A stretch of DNA of 64,000 nt from Lysobacter antibioticus HS124 (GTDB lineage: Bacteria; Pseudomonadota; Gammaproteobacteria; Xanthomonadales; Xanthomonadaceae): assembly GCF_000336385.2 (NCBI RefSeq), contig NZ_HG424519.1:1-64000 (forward strand). Reading direction: 5' to 3'. Position 1 is the stretch's first letter. Each line of letters begins with the position of its first letter. The notes beneath the pieces were generated by a model. It saw only the letters and a program-made list of their open reading frames with translations. It ran no database searches and was not told the DNA's origin. The translations under genes and the position numbers were made by a program. This document shows positions 1-6,208 of the stretch, in pieces.

Positions 1-1
1 C

Positions 2-580
2 GATCTGCTGCCGCGCGCCTTCGTCAAGCCCAGCCGCACCGACGCGATGATCGACCTCAGGCATGGCCTGGTCATAGTCGACACGTCCAGCCGAAAGGCG
101 GGTGAAGCCGTGATCAGCGAGATCCGCCGCGCGATCGGTAGCTTCCCGGCGCTGCCGGTCAATACAGAAATCGCGCCGCGTTCGGTGCTGACCGGCTGGG
201 TCGCAGGCGAAGAGATGCCCGAAGGGCTCAGCCTCGGCGACGAATGCGAGTTGCGCGACCCGGTCGACCAGGGCGCGGTGGTCAAGTGCCAGTGCCAGGA
301 ACTGGAAAGCGATGAGATCGCCAAGCATCTCGAGACCGGCAAGCAGGTCACCCGACTGGCCCTGATCTACGCCGACCGCGTCTCGTTCATCCTCGGCGAG
401 GACTTGGTCGTGCGCAAGTTCAAGCTGCTCGACGGCGCACTGGAAAAACTACACGACGGCCAGACGCGCGAAGACCTGCGCGCCGAGCTGGACGCCCGCT
501 TTGCGCTCCTGAGCGGCGAGGTCAGCGAACTGTTCGACGTCATCGAAGATGCGTTCAGGGTCTCGCGGGTTGAACCCTGA
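2..580 (+). CDS. rdgC: Recombination-associated protein RdgC, C-terminal part
   Basis: The reading frame is open from the window edge, so the start is missing; about 192 C-terminal residues are visible of a family usually near 300. RdgC forms a ring-shaped dimer that binds double-stranded DNA and restrains RecA-driven recombination. Family features are the segment LPRAFVKPS, the block DLRHGLVIVDTSS, the stretch SVLTGWVAGEE, and CQCQELESDEIAKHL. The next genes on the same strand are small phage-type genes, so this may be an element-borne copy, as seen in many prophages; xanthomonads also have a chromosomal rdgC and the window cannot show which this is. Confidence 0.9.
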   Translation, partial: DLLPRAFVKPSRTDAMIDLRHGLVIVDTSSRKAGEAVISEIRRAIGSFPALPVNTEIAPRSVLTGWVAGEEMPEGLSLGDECELRDPVDQGAVVKCQCQELESDEIAKHLETGKQVTRLALIYADRVSFILGEDLVVRKFKLLDGALEKLHDGQTREDLRAELDARFALLSGEVSELFDVIEDAFRVSRVEP

Positions 581-683
581 CCCATCGCCACACCCCCGGC
601 GCCGCGGCGCCCCAGCGCTACCCCCTGGCGCTGGCCCTGTTCCACTGCCCGGCCGCGGACGGGCCCCTATTCCAGGCGCAGCC

Positions 684-1145
684 ATGAGTCTCCCGACCGA
701 AATAGCCGACCTCGCCAACATGCTGACGCACTTCGCGCTGCTGGCGCAGAAGCGCGGCCAGCGGGCCGAGATGCACCGCTACACGCAGCTGACGATCCAG
801 CTGGCGAAGGTGGTCGGCTTGCTGCAGCCGAAGCCGCTGCCGACGGGTTACTACCGCACGGCGGCGGGTCGGAAGTTCACGCTCGGCTACGACGGCCCCT
901 CGCCGCTGCAGCTGTTCGACGAACAGCGCTGGGCCGAATGCGCCCATGCCTGCGCCTACCTGATCAGCCTTCGCGGCGATCCCGAGCTGGCCCTGCGCAG
1001 CCTTCAGGACGACGCGCTGATCCACGAACTCCTGCACCTGGCCTGCGGCATCGAGGTCTGCACCCACAACGGCCGCGACAACGGCCGCGACAACGTACGG
1101 GCGATGGTGGCCGACATCACGCCCGTCCACCTCCAGGCGGCATAA
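684..1145 (+). CDS. Hypothetical element-borne protein, 153 aa
   Basis: I do not recognise this protein. The ATG at 684 begins MSLPTEIADLANML and gives a product without signal peptide or membrane segments. The N-terminal half looks helical, and the middle is rich in Leu and Ala around HACAYLISLRGDPELAL. Near the C-terminus a tandem 12-bp repeat encodes NGRDNGRDN. An upstream in-frame extension to 549 exists but overlaps rdgC and has a poor, Pro/Arg-rich composition, so the internal ATG is preferred. It is the first gene of a compact run of accessory genes leading to the integrase. Confidence 0.6.
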   Translation: MSLPTEIADLANMLTHFALLAQKRGQRAEMHRYTQLTIQLAKVVGLLQPKPLPTGYYRTAAGRKFTLGYDGPSPLQLFDEQRWAECAHACAYLISLRGDPELALRSLQDDALIHELLHLACGIEVCTHNGRDNGRDNVRAMVADITPVHLQAA

Positions 1146-1156
1146 CGAGAATGACT

Positions 1157-1549
1157 ATGAGCAACGACACCCCGAACGACGCCGCGCGGCCGGTTGCGCA
1201 CGCAGAGATCGACGCCAAAGGCGAGGCCTGGCGCATCCGTATCGGTGGCCCTGACAACCACTGCACGACTCCGCTCTACACCGCCACCGACTACGACAAG
1301 CTCCGCGAGGAGGTCGAGAGGTTGCGGCTATGGCGTGACACCTTGTCTGAGCAGGCAGATACCAACTTGCGCGACTGGGCTGCTGTGAAGGCGCAGCTTG
1401 TCGAAGAACGTACCCGCGCCGAAGCGGCCGAGGCCACGCTCGACGACTTCATTGAAGCCGCTGAGCACTACTTCAACACCGGAACGGCCGATGCCCTCCG
1501 CGCCGTCCTTAACGACCAGATCAACGCGCAAGGGGAGAGCAATGGCTAA
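1157..1549 (+). CDS. Hypothetical coiled-coil element protein, 130 aa
   Basis: Unrecognised. The protein starts MSNDTPNDAARP and carries a strongly charged helical segment from about residue 40 to 95 (KLREEVERLRLW, then EERTRAEAAEATL), which predicts a short coiled coil, so oligomerisation is likely. An ATG at 1151 in the same frame would add two residues; the GAG at 1147-1149 is better spaced for the ATG at 1157. The 3' end overlaps the next gene by 8 bases, pointing to translational coupling. No signal peptide or membrane segment. Composition resembles small phage accessory proteins of unknown role. Confidence 0.6.
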   Translation: MSNDTPNDAARPVAHAEIDAKGEAWRIRIGGPDNHCTTPLYTATDYDKLREEVERLRLWRDTLSEQADTNLRDWAAVKAQLVEERTRAEAAEATLDDFIEAAEHYFNTGTADALRAVLNDQINAQGESNG

Positions 1550-1940
1550 CAACGACCCAAGATCAGAAGATTACGCGTGGTCCATCGACGAGGAGCGATT
1601 CGACCTTGGCAGCTTCGGCGAGGCGCTGGATGCGCTCGAAAGCGATGGCCGGCTGGCTGTCGGCCAAGTCATCTACTACGGAGAAACCGAGCAGCAGGCC
1701 GCTTCCAGTTTCGTACCGACGGCCGACCAGATCATTGATTGCGCTGCCGACAATGCCTACGACCATGCCGGAGAGCACTCCGAGGGCTTTGGAAACGACG
1801 TCACGCCGGAGGCAAAAGCCGAGCTGAACGCATTCCTGTCGGAATGGGCAAACAAGAACATGCGAGTTCATTTCTGGCTTGTTCGGAACGTACGAAAGTA
1901 CATCGTCACTGCCGAAGACGTTTCGGCGTGGGAAGGCTGA
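1542..1940 (+). CDS. Hypothetical acidic element protein, 132 aa
   Basis: Unrecognised. The ATG at 1542 is preceded by AGGGGAGAG, a strong ribosome binding site, and overlaps the end of the upstream gene. The product is acidic and soluble-looking (EDYAWSIDEERFDLGSFGEALDAL) with a C-terminal half ending in HFWLVRNVRKYIVTAEDV. It contains no obvious catalytic motif, membrane segment or signal peptide. Its place between other overlapping accessory genes suggests it is expressed with them as one operon in the element. Confidence 0.65.
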   Translation: MANNDPRSEDYAWSIDEERFDLGSFGEALDALESDGRLAVGQVIYYGETEQQAASSFVPTADQIIDCAADNAYDHAGEHSEGFGNDVTPEAKAELNAFLSEWANKNMRVHFWLVRNVRKYIVTAEDVSAWEG

Positions 1941-1941
1941 C

Positions 1942-2649
1942 ATGACCAACACCGAGACCTTGCGGGCGCTGGTGGATGCTGTGGAGGCCGCGCGTTCGCA
2001 CCTTGGCGCAATTCGTCCGGATAGCCGGCTTTACCCCGAAGACGCAGTGCAATGGGACGCCCTTACCAGGGTAGCGGCGCTGCTCTCTGCCGGCGATGGG
2101 GTGGCGGAGGGGTTCGTGGTGGTGCCGAGGGAGCCGACGTGGGAGCAAAAGATCGCCGGCCAGCTCGGCATCACGACCACTGCCGCCGAAGCCATCTACT
2201 GCGCCATGATCGCAGCGGCCCCCACTGCGAAGCCGATGACACCTGAGCACAGCCACGGCGGCCGGCCGATGACGCTGCGCGAGATCATGGAGGCTGAGGA
2301 AGGGGCTGCGCCGGCCGGGGCAATCGAGAATGGGCGAGCGCTGTTCGAGCACATCGAAGTGATGGATTTCGAGTGCGAGGGCGGCCCACTTCGTAATTGC
2401 GTGGATTGGAACGAGCTTCGCCGTTGCTTTGAACATCTGGCCGAATGCGCGTCGAAAGTCGCTGCGCCGGCGGTGGGGGTCGATGAGGCGCGCCAGTATG
2501 TGCAGGTCGGCGAGGTCTTCGTTGACAAGTATCGCAACGGCGAGTGGATGCTTGGCTGGACCGTCGAAGACCCCGACGACTACCCGCCAGGCACACCCGT
2601 CTTTGCCCTCACCGCAGCCCTGGGCCGGGAGGGCGGCGGGAATGGCTGA
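1942..2649 (+). CDS. Hypothetical element protein, 235 aa
   Basis: Unrecognised. It begins one base after the upstream stop codon. The first 60 residues are helical (TETLRALVDAVEAARSHL). A segment near residues 65-80 reads EGFVVVPREPTWEQK, a formula common in small phage proteins with a modular architecture; further modules follow around GRPMTLREIMEAEEG and the C-terminal part GEVFVDKYRNGEWMLGWTVED. The mixture of short segments suggests a mosaic assembled in phages. The 3' end overlaps the HNH gene by 8 bases. No signal peptide, membrane segment or known catalytic motif is visible. Confidence 0.65.
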   Translation: MTNTETLRALVDAVEAARSHLGAIRPDSRLYPEDAVQWDALTRVAALLSAGDGVAEGFVVVPREPTWEQKIAGQLGITTTAAEAIYCAMIAAAPTAKPMTPEHSHGGRPMTLREIMEAEEGAAPAGAIENGRALFEHIEVMDFECEGGPLRNCVDWNELRRCFEHLAECASKVAAPAVGVDEARQYVQVGEVFVDKYRNGEWMLGWTVEDPDDYPPGTPVFALTAALGREGGGNG

Positions 2650-3127
2650 GCGCACCTCGTTGGCCCTTCACTTCATGGCGTCACCGGCCGCTGACAACTA
2701 CATCCCAGTCCCTGAGGCGGGTTGTTGGATCTGGACCGGTGGAATGTATCGAAACGGCTATGGCCGAGCTGAGCACCGTGGCGTTGTGATTCTTGCGCAT
2801 CGGCTTTTCTATCTGATGCATAACGGCACGATTGCCAAGGGCTTGATGGTTTGCCACAGGTGCGACACGCGTTCCTGCGTCAATCCAGGCCACCTGTTTC
2901 TAGGCACACATCGCCACAACATGCGAGACATGGTTAAGAAGGGGCGACAAGCGTCCCTAGGTGGACGGCTGAATGGCCGCCGTCGCCTAACCGCTGATGC
3001 AGTCCGACACATCCGATCTTCTGGCTTATCTACCTCAGTGCTAATGAGGCAATTTGATGTTAGCCGAAGGACCGTTCAGTACGCCCGCAACGGCAAGACA
3101 TGGAGGCAAAATGGACAAGCCGAGTGA
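2642..3127 (+). CDS. HNH endonuclease with C-terminal helix-turn-helix segment
   Basis: The 161-residue protein matches the HNH_3 type of phage homing or packaging-associated nicking nucleases. The core is seen at about residues 65-105: VCHRCDTRSCVNPGHLFLGT followed by HNMRDMVKKGR, with the zinc-binding and catalytic His/Asn positions in place. The last 45 residues (LTADAVRHIRSS, then VLMRQFDVSRRTVQYARNG) look like a helix-turn-helix that would supply sequence specificity, as in free-standing phage homing endonucleases. The ATG at 2642 overlaps the previous gene by 8 bases. The codons here are less GC-rich than in the neighbours, which fits recent acquisition. Confidence 0.85.
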   Translation: MAERTSLALHFMASPAADNYIPVPEAGCWIWTGGMYRNGYGRAEHRGVVILAHRLFYLMHNGTIAKGLMVCHRCDTRSCVNPGHLFLGTHRHNMRDMVKKGRQASLGGRLNGRRRLTADAVRHIRSSGLSTSVLMRQFDVSRRTVQYARNGKTWRQNGQAE

Positions 3128-3551
3128 TCGCGCGATCGCGCAGGCGTTCTGGGACGCAAAAGAGAACTGGGACAAGAACGACGGCCCGTACTTTCTCAAC
3201 CTCGACTACGAGAACTTGCTCGACCGCGCCCGCGAGATCGACGCAGCAGCGCCGGAGGGCGCGCAGGGGCAAGACGTTAAGGACCTGCGCGATATGGCGA
3301 AGCATTTCGCCGAGCGCGCTTTGCTGTGCGACCCGAAGTGGAATCCGCACCAAGTGTCGGCTCGCTATCGTGACCTGTGCTTGCGCCTCGCGGCCACCCC
3401 GCCCCAGCACCAGGACGCGGCGCGGGACCGGGAGGATGCGGCGCGGTATCGGTGGCTGCGGAAAGACCCGTCCATGTTGCTTCACCTGAGCAATCGAGAC
3501 TTTGACGCCGCAATCGACGCCGCGCGGGCCGCGGGCGGGGGTGGGGAGTGA
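3111..3551 (+). CDS. Hypothetical phage accessory protein, 146 aa
   Basis: Unrecognised beyond a phage flavour. The ATG at 3111 follows GGAGG with good spacing and overlaps the HNH gene by 17 bases. The protein is charged and helical, with DREDAARYRWLRKDPSMLLH near residues 113-132; an AxRYRWLR segment is a common formula in small proteins of phages and prophages, where it marks a short mobile module. The C-terminus ends FDAAIDAARAAGGGGE. There is no signal peptide or membrane segment. The last four bases overlap the GTG start of the methyltransferase gene. Confidence 0.65.
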   Translation: MDKPSDRAIAQAFWDAKENWDKNDGPYFLNLDYENLLDRAREIDAAAPEGAQGQDVKDLRDMAKHFAERALLCDPKWNPHQVSARYRDLCLRLAATPPQHQDAARDREDAARYRWLRKDPSMLLHLSNRDFDAAIDAARAAGGGGE

Positions 3552-4609
3552 GCGCCTGGGCCTACTACAACGAGTTCGACCCCTACGCCGCGCAGTGGCT
3601 GCGCAACCTCATGGCTGCCGGCCTGATCCCGGCGGGAGAAGTGGATGAGCGATCAATCGTCGACGTGGAGGCCGCTGACCTCCGACAGTTTCGGCAATGT
3701 CATTTTTTCGCCGGTATCGGCGGATGGGCCCTGGCCGCTCGAGCTGCCGGCTGGCCCGACGACCGCGAACTCTGGACAGGCTCCGCGCCGTGCCAGCCGT
3801 TCTCGGTCGCAGGCCAAGGCAAAGCGCAGGCTGACGATCGGCACCTGTGGCCCCACCTTTTTCGACTCGCCCGCGCCCGACGGCCCGCTGTCCTCATGGG
3901 AGAGCAGGTTGCGGCGGCGGTTGGCAAGAACTGGTTCGACGGAGTGCGCGCTGACCTGGAAGGGGTCGGCTACGCCTGCCGGGGCGTCGTTGTCCCGGCT
4001 TGTGCCGTCGATGCGCCCCACCGACGGGATCGCCTGTGGTTTGTGGCCGACGGCCGCGGCGCGGGACTGGCGCAGCGAGAGCGCGAGCGCGGAGTTCTAC
4101 GCGAAGTGGGCGGCCGACCCGAAGGGCAAGACGCTGCCGATGCAGATCGCGCTCGCGATGTGGGCCACGCCTACCAGCCTGGCGCCGGCGAAGGACGGCA
4201 ACAACGAGGCGGGGAACTCGGCGGGCTTGGTCTTGATCCGCGCGCACGCGCTGGCGATGTGGCCCACGGCGACGGCGGTGGATGGCGCCAGAGGGCTGAC
4301 GACCCGGCCGCAGGACACCGGCAAGCCGCTTCCGCAAACGGTAGGGCAAGCGCTTGGGCTGGGGCCGAATGGCTCATCGGTCACGACGGAAAAGCCCGGC
4401 GCGTTGAACCCTCAATTCGTCTGCTGGCTCATGGGGTTCCCGCCCGAGTGGGACGCCTGCGCGCCTACGGCAATGCCATCGTCCCGCAGGTCGCGGTCGA
4501 GGTGATCGGGGCCTACCTGGACACCGCTGTTCACTTGACCAGCCCACCCGGCGACGAGGTCGTCGGGCCGTACAGAGACACGAAGGAGGACGGTGATGGG
4601 AGCGGCTGA
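3548..4609 (+). CDS. Phage-type DNA (cytosine-5) methyltransferase
   Basis: The 353-residue protein transfers a methyl group from S-adenosylmethionine to cytosine C5. Motif I is HFFAGIGGWALAARAAG (about residues 52-68), motif IV is SAPCQPFSVAGQGK with the catalytic Cys near residue 82, the motif VI region reads GEQV, motif VIII is APHRRDRLWFVA, and motif X is LRAYGNAIVPQV near the C-terminus. The N-terminus YYNEFDPYAAQWLRNLM is typical of this prophage subfamily. The target-recognition stretch (about residues 168-285) is low-complexity and carries short VAD/VAH repeats. It starts with GTG, overlapping the previous stop as GTGA. A 286-residue ORF lies inside it in the +1 frame. No cognate restriction enzyme is adjacent. 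Confidence 0.9.
   Translation: MSAWAYYNEFDPYAAQWLRNLMAAGLIPAGEVDERSIVDVEAADLRQFRQCHFFAGIGGWALAARAAGWPDDRELWTGSAPCQPFSVAGQGKAQADDRHLWPHLFRLARARRPAVLMGEQVAAAVGKNWFDGVRADLEGVGYACRGVVVPACAVDAPHRRDRLWFVADGRGAGLAQRERERGVLREVGGRPEGQDAADADRARDVGHAYQPGAGEGRQQRGGELGGLGLDPRARAGDVAHGDGGGWRQRADDPAAGHRQAASANGRASAWAGAEWLIGHDGKARRVEPSIRLLAHGVPARVGRLRAYGNAIVPQVAVEVIGAYLDTAVHLTSPPGDEVVGPYRDTKEDGDGSG
3645..4505 (+). CDS. Candidate overprinted gene inside the methyltransferase (+1 frame), 286 aa
   Basis: This ORF lies entirely within the methyltransferase gene, shifted by +1. Its ATG at 3645 is preceded by GGGAG at 3634-3638 with six bases between, a good ribosome binding site deep inside another gene. The product has recurring motifs: SSWESRLRRRL (about residues 103-113), LTWKGS, three WPT/WAT units (GLWPTAAARDW, AMWATPTS, AMWPTATA), GALNPQFVCWLMGFPPEWD, and a C-terminal CAPTAMPSSRRSR. 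From memory, proteins with this motif order occur repeatedly beside or within prophage methyltransferases, annotated as hypothetical. No known domain or function. It could still be a shadow ORF; the start signal and motif regularity argue against that. Confidence 0.5.
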   Translation: MSDQSSTWRPLTSDSFGNVIFSPVSADGPWPLELPAGPTTANSGQAPRRASRSRSQAKAKRRLTIGTCGPTFFDSPAPDGPLSSWESRLRRRLARTGSTECALTWKGSATPAGASLSRLVPSMRPTDGIACGLWPTAAARDWRSESASAEFYAKWAADPKGKTLPMQIALAMWATPTSLAPAKDGNNEAGNSAGLVLIRAHALAMWPTATAVDGARGLTTRPQDTGKPLPQTVGQALGLGPNGSSVTTEKPGALNPQFVCWLMGFPPEWDACAPTAMPSSRRSRSR

Positions 4610-4925
4610 GCGCCTTCACCTGGAAGGCAAAGACTGGTTCACCGAGCCCGAGGCTGCGGCCTATTGCGGAGTCTGCGTCTCGACGCTGCGCGAAGGCTAC
4701 AAGGCGCTGGGGATCGAGCCCAAACGTTTCCTCGGCAAGAAGTTGTATTCCCGAATCGAACTCAACGAAGCAATTCGCAACTCACCGGCATGGCAAACCT
4801 CAAGCAACGCGGCAAATCCTGGCAGCTCAGCTGGAGCGAGGGCGGCCGTCAGTACCGGAGGTCTCTCGGATCGATTGCAGCCAGTGAGGCTGAGAAAATT
4901 CGTTCCGCGAAAGAAGCCGAGCTAG
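4596..4925 (+). CDS. Excisionase-like helix-turn-helix protein
   Basis: The ATG at 4596 is preceded by a perfect AGGAGG at 4584-4589; a GTG three bases earlier is less likely. The first 60 residues form a MerR/excisionase-type winged helix: WFTEPEAAAYCGVCVSTLREGY, then a wing, then GKKLYSRIELNEAIRNS. Such proteins bend attachment-site DNA and bias the integrase toward excision. The remaining 45 residues are low-complexity and overlap the integrase reading frame by 136 bases, so the C-terminal tail may be functionally unimportant. Its position directly before the integrase supports the assignment. Confidence 0.75.
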   Translation: MGAAERLHLEGKDWFTEPEAAAYCGVCVSTLREGYKALGIEPKRFLGKKLYSRIELNEAIRNSPAWQTSSNAANPGSSAGARAAVSTGGLSDRLQPVRLRKFVPRKKPS

Positions 4926-5776
4926 CGCACGGCGTGCGGATCATCGCGAAGCTGCCGACGCTTCGCGATTTCATGACGGCTTACACGGAGTGGTACGTCG
5001 CCTCGCACCCTACGACGCAGGCGAAGTTCCGATCCGAGATCAAGCAACTACTGGAGCGCTTCGGCCATCGGCAGATCGATTCCATCCGGCCGACCGAGAT
5101 CGAGCAGTGGAAGTCCGAGCGGCTGAAGGTTCGGGCGCGGGAGACGGTCGGAAAAGAGCTGCGGCGATTTCGGGCGGCCCTAAACTGTGGCCTCCAGTGG
5201 GACGAGATCGACTGCAACCCGTTCGCCAAGGTATCCGCCCCCCGGGGCGCCCGATCGGTTGCGGTCAAGTTCTACACCGCAGCCCAGGTCAGAACGCTCT
5301 ACCGGAAGGCCGAGCGCGGTCCGCTGTGGATGCTCCTGGCCTGTACCGGCATGCGACGCGGCGAGGCCGTGAAGGTCCAGCGGAGTCGAGACGTGGTACG
5401 AGTCGGCAAGCAGTGGCGCCTGCGGATCGAGTCGACTCCGGACGAGACTGGCGAGGGACGGACAAAGTCGGGGAAGTGGCGGGAGGTCCCGCTCAATGCG
5501 AGGGCGCTGGAGGCGCTGAAGGCGCTCCCCGACCGGATCGCCGATTGCCACCCCGATACCCTGTCGGACTGGTTCGCGGCGGATGCCAAGGCACTGAAGC
5601 TAGGTGGCAGCCTGCACCGGTTGCGGCATACCTTCTGCGCCCACCTGGTCATGGCCGGGGTGCCGCTGCGGCGGGTACAATTGCTGGCCGGCCACGCCGA
5701 CTACAAGACCACGGAGATGTACGCCCATCTGGCGCCTGAGGGGGCCAAGGGTGCTGTGGATAAGCTGAAGTTCTAG
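4790..5776 (+). CDS. int: Tyrosine recombinase (phage-type integrase)
   Basis: The 328-residue protein catalyses site-specific integration and excision. The N-terminal arm-binding part MANLKQRGKSWQLSWSEGGR is followed by a core-binding helical domain (TLRDFMTAYTEWYVASHP), and the catalytic domain shows CTGMRRGEAVKVQ (first Arg), HRLRHTFCAHLVMAG (His-x-x-Arg), LLAGHADYKTTEMYAHL with the nucleophilic Tyr near residue 314. The preferred ATG at 4790 lies inside the excisionase-like gene. The gene ends 57 bases before an intact tRNA-Arg, the presumed attachment target. Confidence 0.93.
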   Translation: MANLKQRGKSWQLSWSEGGRQYRRSLGSIAASEAEKIRSAKEAELAHGVRIIAKLPTLRDFMTAYTEWYVASHPTTQAKFRSEIKQLLERFGHRQIDSIRPTEIEQWKSERLKVRARETVGKELRRFRAALNCGLQWDEIDCNPFAKVSAPRGARSVAVKFYTAAQVRTLYRKAERGPLWMLLACTGMRRGEAVKVQRSRDVVRVGKQWRLRIESTPDETGEGRTKSGKWREVPLNARALEALKALPDRIADCHPDTLSDWFAADAKALKLGGSLHRLRHTFCAHLVMAGVPLRRVQLLAGHADYKTTEMYAHLAPEGAKGAVDKLKF

Positions 5777-5791
5777 CACACGGCTAGCACA
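5773..5791. repeat. Short direct repeat after the integrase, possible integrase-binding sites
   Basis: CTAGCACA occurs at 5773-5780 and again at 5784-5791, one helical turn apart (11 bp), starting inside the integrase stop region. Integrases and excisionases bind phased short repeats near attachment sites, so this could be a binding site; chance cannot be excluded for two octamers. Confidence 0.3.
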
Positions 5792-5833
5792 GCAATTTGG
5801 GGTTGCCGGCATAAGTGATTGATTTAAAACGCC

Positions 5834-5910
5834 GGCCCCGTAGCTCAGCTGGATAGAGCATCCCCCTCCTAAGGGGAAGGTCACACGTTCGAATCGTGTC
5901 GGGGTCGCCA
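5834..5910 (+). tRNA. tRNA-Arg, anticodon CCT
   Basis: All cloverleaf arms can be drawn: acceptor GGCCCCG pairing with CGGGGTC (one G-T pair), D arm GCTCAGCTGGATAGAGC, anticodon stem TCCCC/GGGGA around the loop CTCCTAA, T arm ACACG/CGTGT around TTCGAAT, discriminator G and an encoded CCA. The anticodon CCT reads the AGG arginine codon. The gene is intact and sits directly after the integrase, so it is the likely integration target. No second copy of its 5' or 3' part was found elsewhere in the window. Confidence 0.96.
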
Positions 5911-6031
5911 AACTATCGAAAAGGCCGCCGCAGCGCGCCACGTCCCTCCGCCGGCTTGCGCCCGCGCCGGGCCGCGAAGCGGATCGATCGCCTCTGCCAT
6001 CCGATGCCCTCTTGTCTCGTCCCAGCTCGGG

Positions 6032-6051
6032 TCAGGCGAGCGCTCGCCTGA
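6032..6051. promoter_or_regulatory. 20-bp perfect palindrome
   Basis: TCAGGCGAG followed by its exact complement forms a 20-bp palindrome without a loop, in the gene-free stretch between tRNA-Arg and the DUF11 protein gene. No T-run follows on either strand, so an operator is more likely than a terminator. The downstream gene starts about 160 bases away. Confidence 0.35.
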
Positions 6052-6085
6052 TTGCGACCGCTCGCACAGTGGCTTAATACGGCAT

Positions 6086-6110
6086 AAATGTGACATTGCA
6101 AAATGTGACA
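6086..6110 (+). promoter_or_regulatory. AT-rich direct repeats upstream of the DUF11 gene
   Basis: AAATGTGACA occurs at 6086-6095 and 6101-6110, with a 15-bp period, in an AT-rich island of otherwise GC-rich DNA about 100 bases before the DUF11 start codon. TGTGACA resembles half of a CRP/Clp-family operator, although the repeats are direct and not inverted. This is the likely promoter or operator region of the gene; no confident -35/-10 pair was assigned. Confidence 0.35.
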
Positions 6111-6208
6111 TAAATCTCTATTCAAGGCGCGCAAGCGGCAACACTTGCGTCCATACGCCGGGGCGAAAGACCGCTGTACTGAACTTCAGGCGGTTTCGGG
6201 GGATTTAC

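Larger units (their letters stand above)
1..5833. mobile_element. Right end of an integrated prophage or integrative element next to tRNA-Arg
   Basis: A run of co-directional, tightly overlapping genes ends in an excisionase-like gene and a tyrosine integrase, immediately followed by an intact tRNA-Arg. The content is typical of a lysogeny or accessory end of a prophage: RdgC, small unknown proteins, HNH endonuclease, cytosine methyltransferase, excisionase and integrase. Some stretches, especially 2690-3070, are visibly less GC-rich than the chromosome to the right. No structural phage genes are in view and the left end lies outside the window, so prophage and integrative element cannot be told apart. 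The exact right junction is not resolved; it lies between the integrase stop and the tRNA. Confidence 0.8.

Noticed and set aside
549-683. Upstream extension of the first small element gene
   Set aside because: It overlaps rdgC, is Pro/Arg-rich, and a normal ATG start is available at 684.
4000-4349. Further ORFs in the third + frame and on the minus strand of the methyltransferase region
   Set aside because: They are short, Arg-rich, lack ribosome binding sites and have no motif regularity, unlike the +1 frame ORF.
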